DNA of 64,000 nucleotides from SHZL01 sp963708905 (GTDB lineage Bacteria; Pseudomonadota; Gammaproteobacteria; Xanthomonadales; SZUA-36), in NCBI GenBank assembly GCA_963708905.1, contig CAVPUV010000052.1, positions 124,001 through 188,000 of the forward strand, written 5' to 3'. Position 1 is the stretch's first letter. Every line of letters begins with the position of its first letter. Under the pieces are notes generated by a model. That model was not told where the DNA came from. It did not search any database and worked only from the letters and a program-made list of their open reading frames with translations. Of the stretch, positions 52,442 through 61,450 are shown piece after piece. Made by a program: the position numbers and the translations under genes.

Positions 52442-53499
52442 ATGACAGCATGTCACCCGGTCCCATCCTGATCGGTATCGACTGCACCGTGCTCGACAGC
52501 CGGTCCCGCGAACAGTTGCTGCACCCGGCGGTCGGGGGCGTGGTCTTGTTCAGTAGAAACTTTATAAATCGTTCTCAGCTAATTGAATTAGTTAGAGATA
52601 TAAGAGAAATTCGTTCCCCGCGCCTGTTGATTTGTGTCGACCAGGAAGGAGGCAGGGTGCAGCGTTTGCGGCAAGATTTCACTGCTCTGCCGCCGCTGGG
52701 TGTGCTGGGCGGGCTCTATGCGCGCGATCCGGACCGGGCCATGGATATGGCTTACCGCCATGCGCGCGTAATGGCCGCCGAAGTACTCGCCTGTGGAATC
52801 GACCTGAGTTTCGCCCCGGTGCTGGATCTCGACCGCGGCAGTGCTGTCATCGGCGATCGTTCACTTTCATCCTCAGCGGACATTGTCGTGCGCCTGGGCA
52901 GGGCGTACCTGGCAGGAATGCATGATGCCGGCATGAAAACCACGGGCAAACATTACCCCGGCCACGGTTCGGTAAGCGCTGATTCGCACACCCACGAGGT
53001 AGTGGATGAGCGAACCCTGTCCGAACTGGAAGCCGACGATCTGGTTCCGTTCAGGCAACTGGCGCAAGACCTCGACGCACTGATGATCGCCCACGTGATT
53101 TATCCGCAAGTCGATAACGTGCCGGCTGGCTACTCGCGGAAATGGTTGCTTGACTATCTGCGCGCGGCGCAGGGATACACGGGGGTTATCCTGTCTGACG
53201 ACCTTGGCATGCAGGCGGCACATGCCGCCGGCAGTTTGTGTGACCGAACCCGGAGCTGCCTGGAGGCTGGTTGCGACCTCGTGCTGGTGTGCCAGCCTGA
53301 AGATGTGGAAGAATTGTTACGACAGTTCGACAGCCCGATACCGGATGCAAGCCAGGCCATTACATCGATGTACGGCACGGCGCGTCTCAGCCATGAGGAA
53401 ATGGCTACAGCGAAGGCTCTGGGCGCCGGTGAATGGCAGCATTGGCAGGATAGCCTGAGCCAACTAAGCAGTGCGCATCCAGAAATGGATGCGCACTAA
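52438..53499 (+). CDS. nagZ: Beta-N-acetylhexosaminidase, peptidoglycan recycling
   Basis: 353-residue glycoside hydrolase family 3 enzyme. GGVVLFSRNFINRSQLIELV, CVDQEGGRVQRLRQDFTALP, DLSFAPVLDLDRGSAVIGDR and the catalytic loop KHYPGHGSVSADSHTHEV (histidine/aspartate dyad) are all present, with the nucleophile in ILSDDLGMQAA. It removes GlcNAc from anhydro-muropeptides. Codons at 52552-52617 are strikingly AT-rich (12 G/C among 52561-52610) with rare AGA, ATA, TTA and CTA codons, although the protein matches the family there. It is coupled to rlmD and followed by several hairpins. Confidence 0.96.
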   Translation: MNDSMSPGPILIGIDCTVLDSRSREQLLHPAVGGVVLFSRNFINRSQLIELVRDIREIRSPRLLICVDQEGGRVQRLRQDFTALPPLGVLGGLYARDPDRAMDMAYRHARVMAAEVLACGIDLSFAPVLDLDRGSAVIGDRSLSSSADIVVRLGRAYLAGMHDAGMKTTGKHYPGHGSVSADSHTHEVVDERTLSELEADDLVPFRQLAQDLDALMIAHVIYPQVDNVPAGYSRKWLLDYLRAAQGYTGVILSDDLGMQAAHAAGSLCDRTRSCLEAGCDLVLVCQPEDVEELLRQFDSPIPDASQAITSMYGTARLSHEEMATAKALGAGEWQHWQDSLSQLSSAHPEMDAH

Positions 53500-53527
53500 C
53501 GCGGCACATGGAAGTGCCGCCATTTTT
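53471..53527 (+). terminator. Two tandem hairpins ending the rlmD-nagZ transcript
   Basis: The first hairpin, GTGCGCATCC with GGATGCGCAC (53471-53480/53487-53496), is a perfect 10-bp stem covering the last nagZ codons. The second, GCGGCAC with GTGCCGC (53501-53507/53514-53520), is followed by CATTTTT and is a good intrinsic terminator. Together they should stop transcription before hpt. Confidence 0.8.
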
Positions 53528-53553
53528 AATAACGTAAGTCATTGAAAATGAGA

Positions 53554-53581
53554 GCGCAGCAAAACCACGCTTTTGCTGCGC
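53554..53581 (+). repeat. Hairpin directly upstream of palindromic repeat copy 2
   Basis: GCGCAGCAAAA (53554-53564) and TTTTGCTGCGC (53571-53581) form a perfect 11-bp stem with a six-base loop. It abuts the dispersed repeat at 53583, so the two hairpins would stack in an RNA or cruciform. The copy near sucB lacks this neighbour. It could be a second terminator or part of a composite repeat. Confidence 0.6.
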
Positions 53582-53582
53582 G

Positions 53583-53623
53583 ATTCCATAAACGGGCTGG
53601 GATGCCCGTTTATGGACAGACAC
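53583..53623 (+). repeat. Dispersed palindromic repeat, copy 2 (upstream of hpt)
   Basis: A 41-bp unit with a perfect 12-bp stem CCATAAACGGGC/GCCCGTTTATGG and loop TGGGAT, plus the asymmetric tail GGACAGACAC. It equals the reverse complement of 3021-3060 except for one extra T. Both copies read in the same direction as the flanking genes and end 23-35 nt before the next start codon (sucB, hpt). Character and spacing resemble REP elements or a mobile mini-repeat. Confidence 0.85.
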
Positions 53624-53658
53624 TTAGCAAATCCCAACATCACCCTGGAGTGTAATGC

Positions 53659-54219
53659 ATGCCCGATCAAGAAACGCTCGACCCTCGCGCCATACTGGAG
53701 CAATCTTCGCTGGTGGCCAGTCAAGCAGAAGTTGCCGCTGCGGTTGCCCGTCTCGCCAAAGACATCAACACATTCTATGGCGATGAGCCCATCATTCTGC
53801 TGGCCGTCATGACCGGCGCGATCATTCCGGCTGCCTGGCTGGCTCCGCGGCTGAAAATGCCGCTACGCATGGACTTCATCCATGCCACCCGCTATGCCGG
53901 TCAGACCCAGGGTGGCGAGCTGGATTTCCGTGTGCCGCCGCGCCTGAACTTGCAAGGGCATGACATTTTGATTGTGGATGACATCTATGACGTGGGTCTG
54001 ACGCTGGAGTTGATCGAACGCTATTGCCTGGCTCGCGGAGCAAGTTCAGTCAACAGTGCCGTACTGGTGCGCAAACTGCATGACCGCGAAACCGCGGGTG
54101 AATTACCCCGCTTCATTGGCCTGGACGTGCCGGACAAATATGTATTCGGCTGCGGCATGGACGCCCATGAACACTGGCGCCACCTGGATGAGATACGGGC
54201 GCTGGAGATAACGGCATGA
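53659..54219 (+). CDS. hpt: Hypoxanthine-guanine phosphoribosyltransferase
   Basis: 186 residues. The PRPP-binding loop is ILIVDDIYDVGLTLELI (close to the usual VDDIxDxGxTL), and LLAVMTGAIIPAAWLAPRL, LDFRVPPRLNLQGHDI and FIGLDVPDKYVFGCGMD fit a type I purine phosphoribosyltransferase. It converts hypoxanthine or guanine to IMP or GMP. The stop overlaps the next gene, a methylthioinosine-type phosphorylase that releases hypoxanthine, which gives it a substrate source. CTGGAG precedes the ATG. Confidence 0.9.
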   Translation: MPDQETLDPRAILEQSSLVASQAEVAAAVARLAKDINTFYGDEPIILLAVMTGAIIPAAWLAPRLKMPLRMDFIHATRYAGQTQGGELDFRVPPRLNLQGHDILIVDDIYDVGLTLELIERYCLARGASSVNSAVLVRKLHDRETAGELPRFIGLDVPDKYVFGCGMDAHEHWRHLDEIRALEITA

Positions 54220-54971
54220 GTTCTGGAGAATCGACCCTGGCGCTGATCGGCGGAACCGGTTTGACGGAACTGGATGAACACGCTGCAGCCTTGAGCATCG
54301 ATACACCCTATGGTCCCGCGGCCGCAGCCATCCGGGTCATTGCCACAAGGCCCGTGCGGCTGCTGTTCCTGCCGCGGCACGGCAGTCCGCACCGGTTTCC
54401 GCCGCACCGCGTCAACTACCGCGCCAACATGTGGGCTCTGCGCGCGGCCGGAGCACACCAGGTGCTGGCGGTTTCCGCGGTGGGCGGTGTCGGCCCAGGC
54501 TACGCGCCTGGCACGCTGGCTGCGCCGGATCAACTGATCGACTACAGCTGGGGACGCGAACACACCTACAGCGACTCTGCCGAAGTCGCGCTGGTGCATG
54601 TGGATTTTACCTGGCCCTACGAGGGGCCCCTGCGCCAGGCCCTTTTGGCGGCCGCCAGAGCCACGGATATACCTCTGATTGACGGCGGTTGCATCGGTGT
54701 GTTCCAGGGCCCACGGCTGGAGAGCGCAGCCGAAATCAAGCGCGCGCGCCGCGATGGTTGCGACATGGTGGGAATGACTTCACTGCCCGAGGCCGGGCTG
54801 GCGCGGGAATTGGGTCTCGACTACGCTGGCCTAGCCGTGGTCTCCAACTTCGCAGCGGGTATCACTGATGAGCCGCTGTCCGAAGCAGACATAGCAGCAA
54901 CCTTGCGCGAACCGATGCAGCGCGTACGCACACTGGTACAAGCGCTGGTGCGTCAGCTGGGTGACGCTTAA
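54216..54971 (+). CDS. mtnP: S-methyl-5'-thioinosine phosphorylase (MTAP family)
   Basis: 251 residues, nucleoside phosphorylase family 2. LALIGGTGLTELDE (phosphate-binding), LFLPRHGSPHRFPPHRVNYR, ALRAAGAHQVLAVSAVGGVG, GGCIGVFQGPRLESAAEIKR and DMVGMTSLPEAGLARELGL are characteristic. In Pseudomonas a protein of this kind beside nagZ cleaves methylthioinosine rather than methylthioadenosine. The location between nagZ/hpt and the overlap with hpt favour that specificity here, giving hypoxanthine plus methylthioribose 1-phosphate. Specificity is inferred from context. Confidence 0.88.
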   Translation: MSSGESTLALIGGTGLTELDEHAAALSIDTPYGPAAAAIRVIATRPVRLLFLPRHGSPHRFPPHRVNYRANMWALRAAGAHQVLAVSAVGGVGPGYAPGTLAAPDQLIDYSWGREHTYSDSAEVALVHVDFTWPYEGPLRQALLAAARATDIPLIDGGCIGVFQGPRLESAAEIKRARRDGCDMVGMTSLPEAGLARELGLDYAGLAVVSNFAAGITDEPLSEADIAATLREPMQRVRTLVQALVRQLGDA

Positions 54972-54991
54972 GGTTAACCACGTGTTCGCTG

Positions 54992-57034
54992 ATGCATGAA
55001 TTTCCACACCTGCTGGCGCCGCTGGAGCTGGGATTTCTGACCCTGAAAAACAGAGTGCTGATGGGGTCCATGCATACTGGCCTCGAAGACCATGCAAGGG
55101 ACTTTCCGCGTCTGGCTGCCTATTTTGCCGAGCGCGCCGACGGTGGTGTCGGCCTGATGGTGACCGGGGGATTTGCGCCCGGCATCCGTGGCTGGCTTGC
55201 CCCTTTTTCTTCGAGCATGATGTTTCCCTGGCAGCCGCGCCAGCATCGGCTGATCACCGGCGCGGTGCATGCCGCTGACGGCCGTATCTGCATGCAGCTG
55301 CTGCACGCCGGGCGCTATGGCTATCATCCCCTGGCCGTAGCGCCCAGCGCCATCCGCTCACCGATCTCGCCGTTCAAACCCAGCGCATTGTCGGCGCGCG
55401 GTATCGAGCGGCAGATCCGCGGATTCGTGCGTGCAGCGCAGTTGGCGCGTGATGGTGACTATGACGGCGTGGAAATCATGGGATCGGAAGGCTATCTGAT
55501 CAACGAGTTTACCACCCCCAGGGTGAACCACCGCCGGGACCGATGGGGTGGGAGCACGGCGAATCGCTACCGCATTGCGGTCGAGATCGTGCACAGAATC
55601 CGGCAGGCCGTTGGCCAGGACTTCATCATCATCTACCGCCTTTCCATGCTGGACCTTGTGCCCGATGGCAATGACTGGCTGGAAATCGTTGCCCAGGCCA
55701 GGGCCATTGAAGCGGCCGGCGCGAGCATCATCAATACCGGGATAGGCTGGCACGAAGCACGTATTCCGACGATAGCCACCATGGTGCCACGCGCTGCTTT
55801 TACCTGGGTGACACACCGGTTGAAAGGAGTAGTGGGGATACCGCTGGTGACCACCAACCGCATCAACACACCGCAGGTCGCCGAAGACGTGCTGGCTCGT
55901 GGTGACGCGGATATGGTTTCCATGGCACGGCCGTTTCTGGCCGATGCGGACTTTGTGCGCAAAGCCCGGCAGGGGCGGGCGGATGAAATCAATACCTGTA
56001 TCGCTTGCAACCAGGCCTGCCTGGATCACACGTTTTCCCGGCAACTGGCCAGCTGTCTGGTCAATCCACGCGCCTGTCATGAAACCGTGCTGAATTTCGC
56101 CCCGGCCAGGGTGACCAGGAATATCGCCGTCGTTGGCGCCGGGCCGGCCGGTCTGGCTTTTTCCTGTGCAGCCGCCGGACGCGGACATCGCATCACGCTG
56201 TTCGAGTCCGCCGGAGCCATCGGCGGGCAGTTCAATATGGCCAAACGCATTCCCGGCAAAGAAGAGTTCCACGAGACGCTGCGTTACTACCGGCGTCAGC
56301 TGGAGTTGGCACAGGTGGACGTGCGCCTGGCCGAGACTGCAGACCTCAGCGCATTGGCGGCGTTCGATGAGGTCGTTCTTGCCGCCGGGGTCAAACCGCG
56401 TATTCCCGCGATTGATGGCATCGGGCATGCCAAAGTGTTGAGCTATGTCGAGGTATTGACCGGGAAGGTCCAGGTGGGTCGGCGGGTCGCCCTGATCGGC
56501 GCCGGCGGCATTGGTTTCGACGTTGCCGAATACTTGAGCCATACCCGGTCCGGTCAAGATGCGGCCGATGTCCCGGACCTGCCCACGCCGGCAAGCTTCG
56601 CGCGGCAGTGGGGCATCGATATGAGCCTGCAGGCACGGGGCGGCGTCAAGGATATCAAGGCACAAGTGGAAGCCTCACCGCGGGAAATCTGGTTGTTGCA
56701 GCGTAAAGCCAGCAAGCCGGGTAAAGATCTGGGCAAAACTACCGGCTGGACTCATCGGCTCAGTCTGAGCCATCGCGGTGTCAGGATGATTCCCGGCGTG
56801 AACTACCGGCGTATCGATGACGATGGCCTGCACGTGGAGATCGATGGAGCGGCCCGGCTATTGGCAGTGGATCACGTGGTCATTTGCGCCGGGCAGGAGT
56901 CCCGGCGAGAGCTGGTGCAACCGCTGCAGGATGCCGGCAAGACCGTGCACGTGATCGGTGGCGCCGACCGCGCCACCGAGCTCGACGCCAAACGCGCGAT
57001 CAAACAGGCTTCCGAACTCGCGGCGGTGATTTGA
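54992..57034 (+). CDS. fadH: FadH-type NADPH-dependent 2,4-dienoyl-CoA reductase / old yellow enzyme family flavoprotein
   Basis: 680 residues. An N-terminal FMN barrel (residues 1 to about 340, LELGFLTLKNRVLMGSMHTG and EIMGSEGYLINEFTTPRVN) is followed by the 4Fe-4S cysteines (CIACNQACLDHTF, then SCLVNPRACHE) and two nucleotide-binding domains (IAVVGAGPAGLAFSCAAAG and VALIGAGGIGFDVAEYL). It reduces 2,4-dienoyl-CoA in the breakdown of unsaturated fatty acids; related enzymes reduce other enones. It begins 20 bp after the mtnP stop and may extend that transcript. Length is slightly above E. coli FadH. Confidence 0.9.
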   Translation: MHEFPHLLAPLELGFLTLKNRVLMGSMHTGLEDHARDFPRLAAYFAERADGGVGLMVTGGFAPGIRGWLAPFSSSMMFPWQPRQHRLITGAVHAADGRICMQLLHAGRYGYHPLAVAPSAIRSPISPFKPSALSARGIERQIRGFVRAAQLARDGDYDGVEIMGSEGYLINEFTTPRVNHRRDRWGGSTANRYRIAVEIVHRIRQAVGQDFIIIYRLSMLDLVPDGNDWLEIVAQARAIEAAGASIINTGIGWHEARIPTIATMVPRAAFTWVTHRLKGVVGIPLVTTNRINTPQVAEDVLARGDADMVSMARPFLADADFVRKARQGRADEINTCIACNQACLDHTFSRQLASCLVNPRACHETVLNFAPARVTRNIAVVGAGPAGLAFSCAAAGRGHRITLFESAGAIGGQFNMAKRIPGKEEFHETLRYYRRQLELAQVDVRLAETADLSALAAFDEVVLAAGVKPRIPAIDGIGHAKVLSYVEVLTGKVQVGRRVALIGAGGIGFDVAEYLSHTRSGQDAADVPDLPTPASFARQWGIDMSLQARGGVKDIKAQVEASPREIWLLQRKASKPGKDLGKTTGWTHRLSLSHRGVRMIPGVNYRRIDDDGLHVEIDGAARLLAVDHVVICAGQESRRELVQPLQDAGKTVHVIGGADRATELDAKRAIKQASELAAVI

Positions 57035-57312
57035 TCCAACATGGGGCTTACCCGCAGTGCTGCTGCTGACCTGGCAAGACCGGGCAAAACAGAAAAATCC
57101 AATTACCAACCCACCATCTGCCAAAGCAAGTCCGCCGTATGAATTCTGATTTTCTCGTGTTTTGAGAATATCCTGCATCATCATGCAAGCTGGGGGTTCA
57201 GCTCCTTGGTGCAATCAAGGGATGACCCGACTCGAAAAAAACTGATAATGAGCTCTGCGGCACGTCGAGCAACCAGATGAGCCGGACATTGCGAGGTAGG
57301 AATTCAAATTAA
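57035..57312 (+). other. AT-richer 278-bp intergenic region ahead of the cas operon
   Basis: No gene, repeat or convincing sigma-70 promoter was recognised. The region is more AT-rich than the flanking genes and has A-tracts near 57234-57240 and 57091-57096. It marks the border between housekeeping genes and the CRISPR-Cas operon and probably carries the cas promoter; no CRISPR repeats occur here. Confidence 0.5.
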
Positions 57313-59955
57313 ATGAGAATAGGGGAGTCTCCATCATCCGATAAGTTGCTATACCAATACTGGGGAAAGGCGGATCCCAACTACCCAGGTGAACCGAAGT
57401 GGCATCCGCTGGTTTATCACAGCCTGGATGTGGCGGCGGTTGCGGCTGCATGGTGGGATGCCTCCCCTGTTTTGCAACGCAACTTCTCAGTGGCCTTCGT
57501 CAGTCCGCTGACGTCAACTCAACTGCGCGCTTGGGTGTTGTTTTTCGTTGCCTTGCACGACCTTGGAAAATTTGACATTCGTTTCCAGCTCAAAGCGCCG
57601 GAGGCACTTGCCACAGCATGGCGACGTTTGGAGAAGAACGATCACGGGGTTGCGACCAGGGAAATCCAGGGATTTGACCACGGCCACGCAGGCTTGGCCT
57701 GGGCGCGGCGGGGTTACACGAGCTGGATTGGCTCGCCCGATCGAGAACAGATCATTTGGGCAAGCTGGCAACCGTGGCTTTCCGCCGTGACTGGACATCA
57801 CGGTGATTTCCATGATGCGATCATGCCGAGTTTAGAGCTTGATACCGACAAGATGCTCATTGAGCGTGATCGAAGCGCGCGACAGGATTTTGTGCTGGCG
57901 CTGGAAATGCTCTTTCTCAAGCCTGCGGGGTTCAGCCTGCACGACTTGCCACCTCCTGGATCGCCCTGTGCGCGCGCTTTGTTGGCAGGGTTTTGCGCCG
58001 TGAGCGACTGGATCGGGTCAAACGCAAACGAGTTCGGCTACCATACCCTGGGTGCAGCCCTAACCGATTACCTCAACGCGCGCTTTGAGCATATCCAGGC
58101 TCAGGATTTACTTCGCCGCTTTGGCTTGTGGGGACACGCTACGGGCTACACAGGTATCGTCACACTGCTAGACAAAGGCGATTCGCCGCGTGGCATACAA
58201 ACCGAAATTGACCGGTTACCCAATGTCGCTGGGCTTACGCTGGTCGAAGCACCCACAGGCAGCGGCAAAACCGAAGCTGCGCTGGCCTACGCTTGGCGGT
58301 TGCTGGATGCAGGCATGGCCGACAGCATTGTTTTCGCCCTGCCTACACAAGCCACGGCCAACGCCATGCTGCTTCGCGCCGAGGCCTTTGCCGAGCGCGT
58401 CTTTGGGCGTGCCAATGTGGTGCTGGCGCATGGCAAACGGCAATTCAACGAAGCCTTTCAGAAGCTCGCCGCAAGTGGCCAGCACGTTACCTCGCAAGGC
58501 AAGATCGAGGCAGCAGTGCAATGCGCCGCCTGGCTTGCCAGCAGCCGCAAACGCGTTTTTCTCGGCCAGGTTGGTGTGTGTACTATCGATCAGGTGCTGC
58601 TGTCGGTTTTGCCGGTGCGGCATAAGTTCGTACGCGGTTTTGGACTGGCCAAATCAGTACTCATCGTTGACGAAGTCCATGCCTACGATGCCTACATGAA
58701 TGGGTTGCTTGGCGAGGTGTTGCGTCAACAGAAGGCCAGCGGCGGCAGTGCCGTGCTTTTGTCCGCCACGCTTGCGGCCAACACGCGTACCAAACTTCTG
58801 GAAGCATGGAATGCCAGCGGGCCGAACATAGCTCCCTACCCGGCGTTGTGGCACGCCACGAGTGGTGAAACCATGCCCCGAACGGTCTCGGAAAACCAGC
58901 AACCCGTCCGGCGTGAGGTGGCGATTGAATGTCTGAAGCTCACCGACGCCTTCCCGGACCCGAATCTTATTGTCCGCATTCTGGCTGCGGCCGAAGCAGG
59001 CGCACAGGTCGCCATCGTGATGAACCTGGTTGACGACGCGCAGCGGCTGACGCGGATCCTGCGCAGCCAGACCGCCATCGAAATCGATATCTTCCATGCC
59101 CGTTTTCGCTTTGCCGACCGCCAGGAAAAAGAAGAAGCCACGGTCGCGCACTACAAACGTTTCGCGCCGCGTCAAACTGGACGCATACTCGTCGCCACCC
59201 AGGTCGTGGAACAAAGCCTCGATCTCGACTTCGACTGGATGCTTACACAGATTTGCCCAGTGGATTTGCTGTTTCAGCGACTTGGGCGCTTGCACCGGCA
59301 TGAAGGCAAACTCCGCCCCGCAGGGTTCGAGTCACCCCGCTGTACAGTGCTGTCGGTCCCTGGCGAAGACTACGGTGCGCACAAGCTTATTTACGGCAAT
59401 ACCCGCGTACTATGGCGCACTGAGCAATTGTTGCTCAGGTGTGAGCGTATCACCTTCCCTGAAGCTTACCGCGATTGGATCGAGCGGGTTTATTCAAACG
59501 ATGTTTGGGATAACGAGCCCGACACGATCTACGGCGATTATCTGAGCTGGAGGGACGCACAGAAAATGCGAGAAACCGAGGCGTTAAGACTTACTACCAT
59601 GACCGTCAGGAGCTTTTGCGACGAAGACGAACGCATAAGCGGCCTGACCCGCGACGGCGAAATGAGCCTGAACGTGCTGCCCATCCTCCCGGACGGACGA
59701 CTGCTGGATGACCAGGATTTGAACCGTATAGCCGAGCGCGAACAGGCTGAGGTGCTGAACCGCAATGCCATTCCGGCGCCAGCCAGTTGGAAGAACCACT
59801 TGCGGGATTGCCATATGGAGACCGAAGGTCCGCTTGCTGGATATTTGCAACTCACAATGAGCAAGGAAGGAATCGGAATCTGGTCGGCTTTGGACGGCAA
59901 ATTCCACTATTCGAACGACTTTGGATTGGAGAAAACACGCGATGAATCTGCTTAA
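57313..59955 (+). CDS. cas3: CRISPR-associated helicase/nuclease Cas3, type I-E
   Basis: 880 residues. The N-terminal HD nuclease has His36 (VYHSLDVAAVA), His82-Asp83 (ALHDLGKFDIRF) and TGHHGDFHD. The superfamily 2 helicase has Walker A in VEAPTGSGKTEAALAYAW (about 310-325), the DEVH box VDEVHAYD (about 452), SATLAAN and motif VI FQRLGRLHRHEG (about 655). It degrades target DNA recruited by Cascade. Its start has no strong ribosome-binding site. The next gene begins 14 bp before its stop. It is the first gene of the operon and its HD and helicase residues look intact. Confidence 0.96.
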   Translation: MRIGESPSSDKLLYQYWGKADPNYPGEPKWHPLVYHSLDVAAVAAAWWDASPVLQRNFSVAFVSPLTSTQLRAWVLFFVALHDLGKFDIRFQLKAPEALATAWRRLEKNDHGVATREIQGFDHGHAGLAWARRGYTSWIGSPDREQIIWASWQPWLSAVTGHHGDFHDAIMPSLELDTDKMLIERDRSARQDFVLALEMLFLKPAGFSLHDLPPPGSPCARALLAGFCAVSDWIGSNANEFGYHTLGAALTDYLNARFEHIQAQDLLRRFGLWGHATGYTGIVTLLDKGDSPRGIQTEIDRLPNVAGLTLVEAPTGSGKTEAALAYAWRLLDAGMADSIVFALPTQATANAMLLRAEAFAERVFGRANVVLAHGKRQFNEAFQKLAASGQHVTSQGKIEAAVQCAAWLASSRKRVFLGQVGVCTIDQVLLSVLPVRHKFVRGFGLAKSVLIVDEVHAYDAYMNGLLGEVLRQQKASGGSAVLLSATLAANTRTKLLEAWNASGPNIAPYPALWHATSGETMPRTVSENQQPVRREVAIECLKLTDAFPDPNLIVRILAAAEAGAQVAIVMNLVDDAQRLTRILRSQTAIEIDIFHARFRFADRQEKEEATVAHYKRFAPRQTGRILVATQVVEQSLDLDFDWMLTQICPVDLLFQRLGRLHRHEGKLRPAGFESPRCTVLSVPGEDYGAHKLIYGNTRVLWRTEQLLLRCERITFPEAYRDWIERVYSNDVWDNEPDTIYGDYLSWRDAQKMRETEALRLTTMTVRSFCDEDERISGLTRDGEMSLNVLPILPDGRLLDDQDLNRIAEREQAEVLNRNAIPAPASWKNHLRDCHMETEGPLAGYLQLTMSKEGIGIWSALDGKFHYSNDFGLEKTRDESA

Positions 59956-61450
59956 AGATCCCTGGATTCCCGTGCGTGCCAATGGCGGTACCGGCGCGTT
60001 CCAGTTACTCACCTACGGGGCGCTTTTGTGCGAACCGGGCGACTGGCAGGTGAGCCTACCGCGCGATGACCTGGAACTGGCCTGCCTGCAGTTGTTGGTA
60101 TGCATGACCCAGGTCATGTTTCTGCCGGAAGACGACCGTGCATTGCTGGCCCGTATTCACACACCACTCACACCGGAGGAATTCGCCACGGGCCTCGAGC
60201 CCTGTCACGATTGGTTCGACCTCGACCATCCAACGCAGCCCTTCATGCAGGCGCGCGGGGTGGAAGCCACCGAAAGCACACCTATCCAGAAATTGCTGAT
60301 TGGCTTGCCGGAAGGTAACAATCACGCTTTTTTCAACGAAGTAGGGGAAGTCCGCCACTTGAGTGGCTCCCTCGCCGCCATTGCATTATTCAATCAGGCA
60401 TCCAACTGCCCCAGTTTCGGGGGCGGCTTCAAGGGTAGTCTGCGCGGCGGCGCGCCGATTACAACCATGGTATTCGGGAGTGGTCTGCGAAATACGATCT
60501 GGCGCAATGTACTCACGCACCAACGCGTTGGAGAACGCCAAATTGCCATTCCGGGCTTCGAACATGACCAACCTACTTGGGTAAAGCCCATTGTTGAAAA
60601 ATCCACTATCCCTTGGGATCAAATCGGGTTGATGCGCGGCCTGTTTTGGCAACCGGCCAAAGTCGAATTGATCCGGGCAGAAATTTATCATCCTTGTGAC
60701 TTGCTGGGTGGTAAAGCTGTGCCAGGTTACAGCGGCTTTCGCAAAGAGAAATTCAATTTCACGGTCGAAGGTGTCTGGCCACACCCACATGGCACGCTCA
60801 ACATGAGCCTGAAAAAAGGTGAGTTGGAACAGAAATTTGCCAGTTTCACCACCACCGCGCCAGCCTGGACTCAGTTGAGCGAGTTCATCGTTCCCCACAG
60901 TTTGCAGGATGGCGATGGCAAACAAGGATCACATCCCGCCGGGCCAGCAGTTCAGGCTACGGAACTCGGTATCGATAGACTCAACCTGTTGATTGGCGGT
61001 TATCGCACTAAACAAGCATCGGTACTAGAACGTCGCCACGAGCTGATTAGCTTGGCGAAGGGTTGGCGCGATGACAAGGAGCGGTTACCAGCACTGGTGG
61101 ACATTGGCAAAGACGCAAAAAAAGCGCTGCGCGGCAAACTGTATTTCGCTGCCCAAGGCAACAAAGACAAAGGTCTCAAAGGCATCGGTGCAGCCATTCA
61201 TGAAACCGCCGAAAAACTGTTCTACGCCCGCACCGAAACCCTGATTCACGAAACATTTTCCAATGAACAAACGTGGAAAGAATGGGCTGCTGCACGGGAA
61301 ATCTTCGCCAAACACATGGCCGGACACTGCAAGGATATTTTCAATGAACTCACCGAACCCTACGCCATGAAGCCTGAACTGATCCCGGTGATTGCCTGGG
61401 CGCGGCGCGCGCTCAACACTGACCTGAAAAGACTTATGGAGGAAGCATGA
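59942..61450 (+). CDS. casA: Cascade large subunit Cas8e (Cse1/CasA)
   Basis: 502 residues from ATG 59942 (MNLLKDPWIPVRANGG), the family's usual N-terminus. WVKPIVEKSTIPWDQIGLMR, the mid-protein FWQPAKVELIR and GFRKEKFNFTVEGVWPHPHG are Cse1-like, and the C-terminal helical bundle begins around residue 370. It recognises the PAM and recruits Cas3. It overlaps cas3 by 14 bp and casB by 4 bp. Cse1 proteins vary strongly, so the call relies on N-terminus, length and operon position. Confidence 0.94.
   Translation: MNLLKDPWIPVRANGGTGAFQLLTYGALLCEPGDWQVSLPRDDLELACLQLLVCMTQVMFLPEDDRALLARIHTPLTPEEFATGLEPCHDWFDLDHPTQPFMQARGVEATESTPIQKLLIGLPEGNNHAFFNEVGEVRHLSGSLAAIALFNQASNCPSFGGGFKGSLRGGAPITTMVFGSGLRNTIWRNVLTHQRVGERQIAIPGFEHDQPTWVKPIVEKSTIPWDQIGLMRGLFWQPAKVELIRAEIYHPCDLLGGKAVPGYSGFRKEKFNFTVEGVWPHPHGTLNMSLKKGELEQKFASFTTTAPAWTQLSEFIVPHSLQDGDGKQGSHPAGPAVQATELGIDRLNLLIGGYRTKQASVLERRHELISLAKGWRDDKERLPALVDIGKDAKKALRGKLYFAAQGNKDKGLKGIGAAIHETAEKLFYARTETLIHETFSNEQTWKEWAAAREIFAKHMAGHCKDIFNELTEPYAMKPELIPVIAWARRALNTDLKRLMEEA

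Noticed and set aside
55358..56665. 435-codon open frame antisense to fadH
   Set aside because: It mirrors a well-supported flavoprotein gene, has no family resemblance and reflects GC-rich codon structure on the opposite strand.
57035..57312. Possible CRISPR array or leader upstream of cas3
   Set aside because: No direct repeats with regular spacing are present, and type I-E arrays usually lie after cas2, beyond this window.
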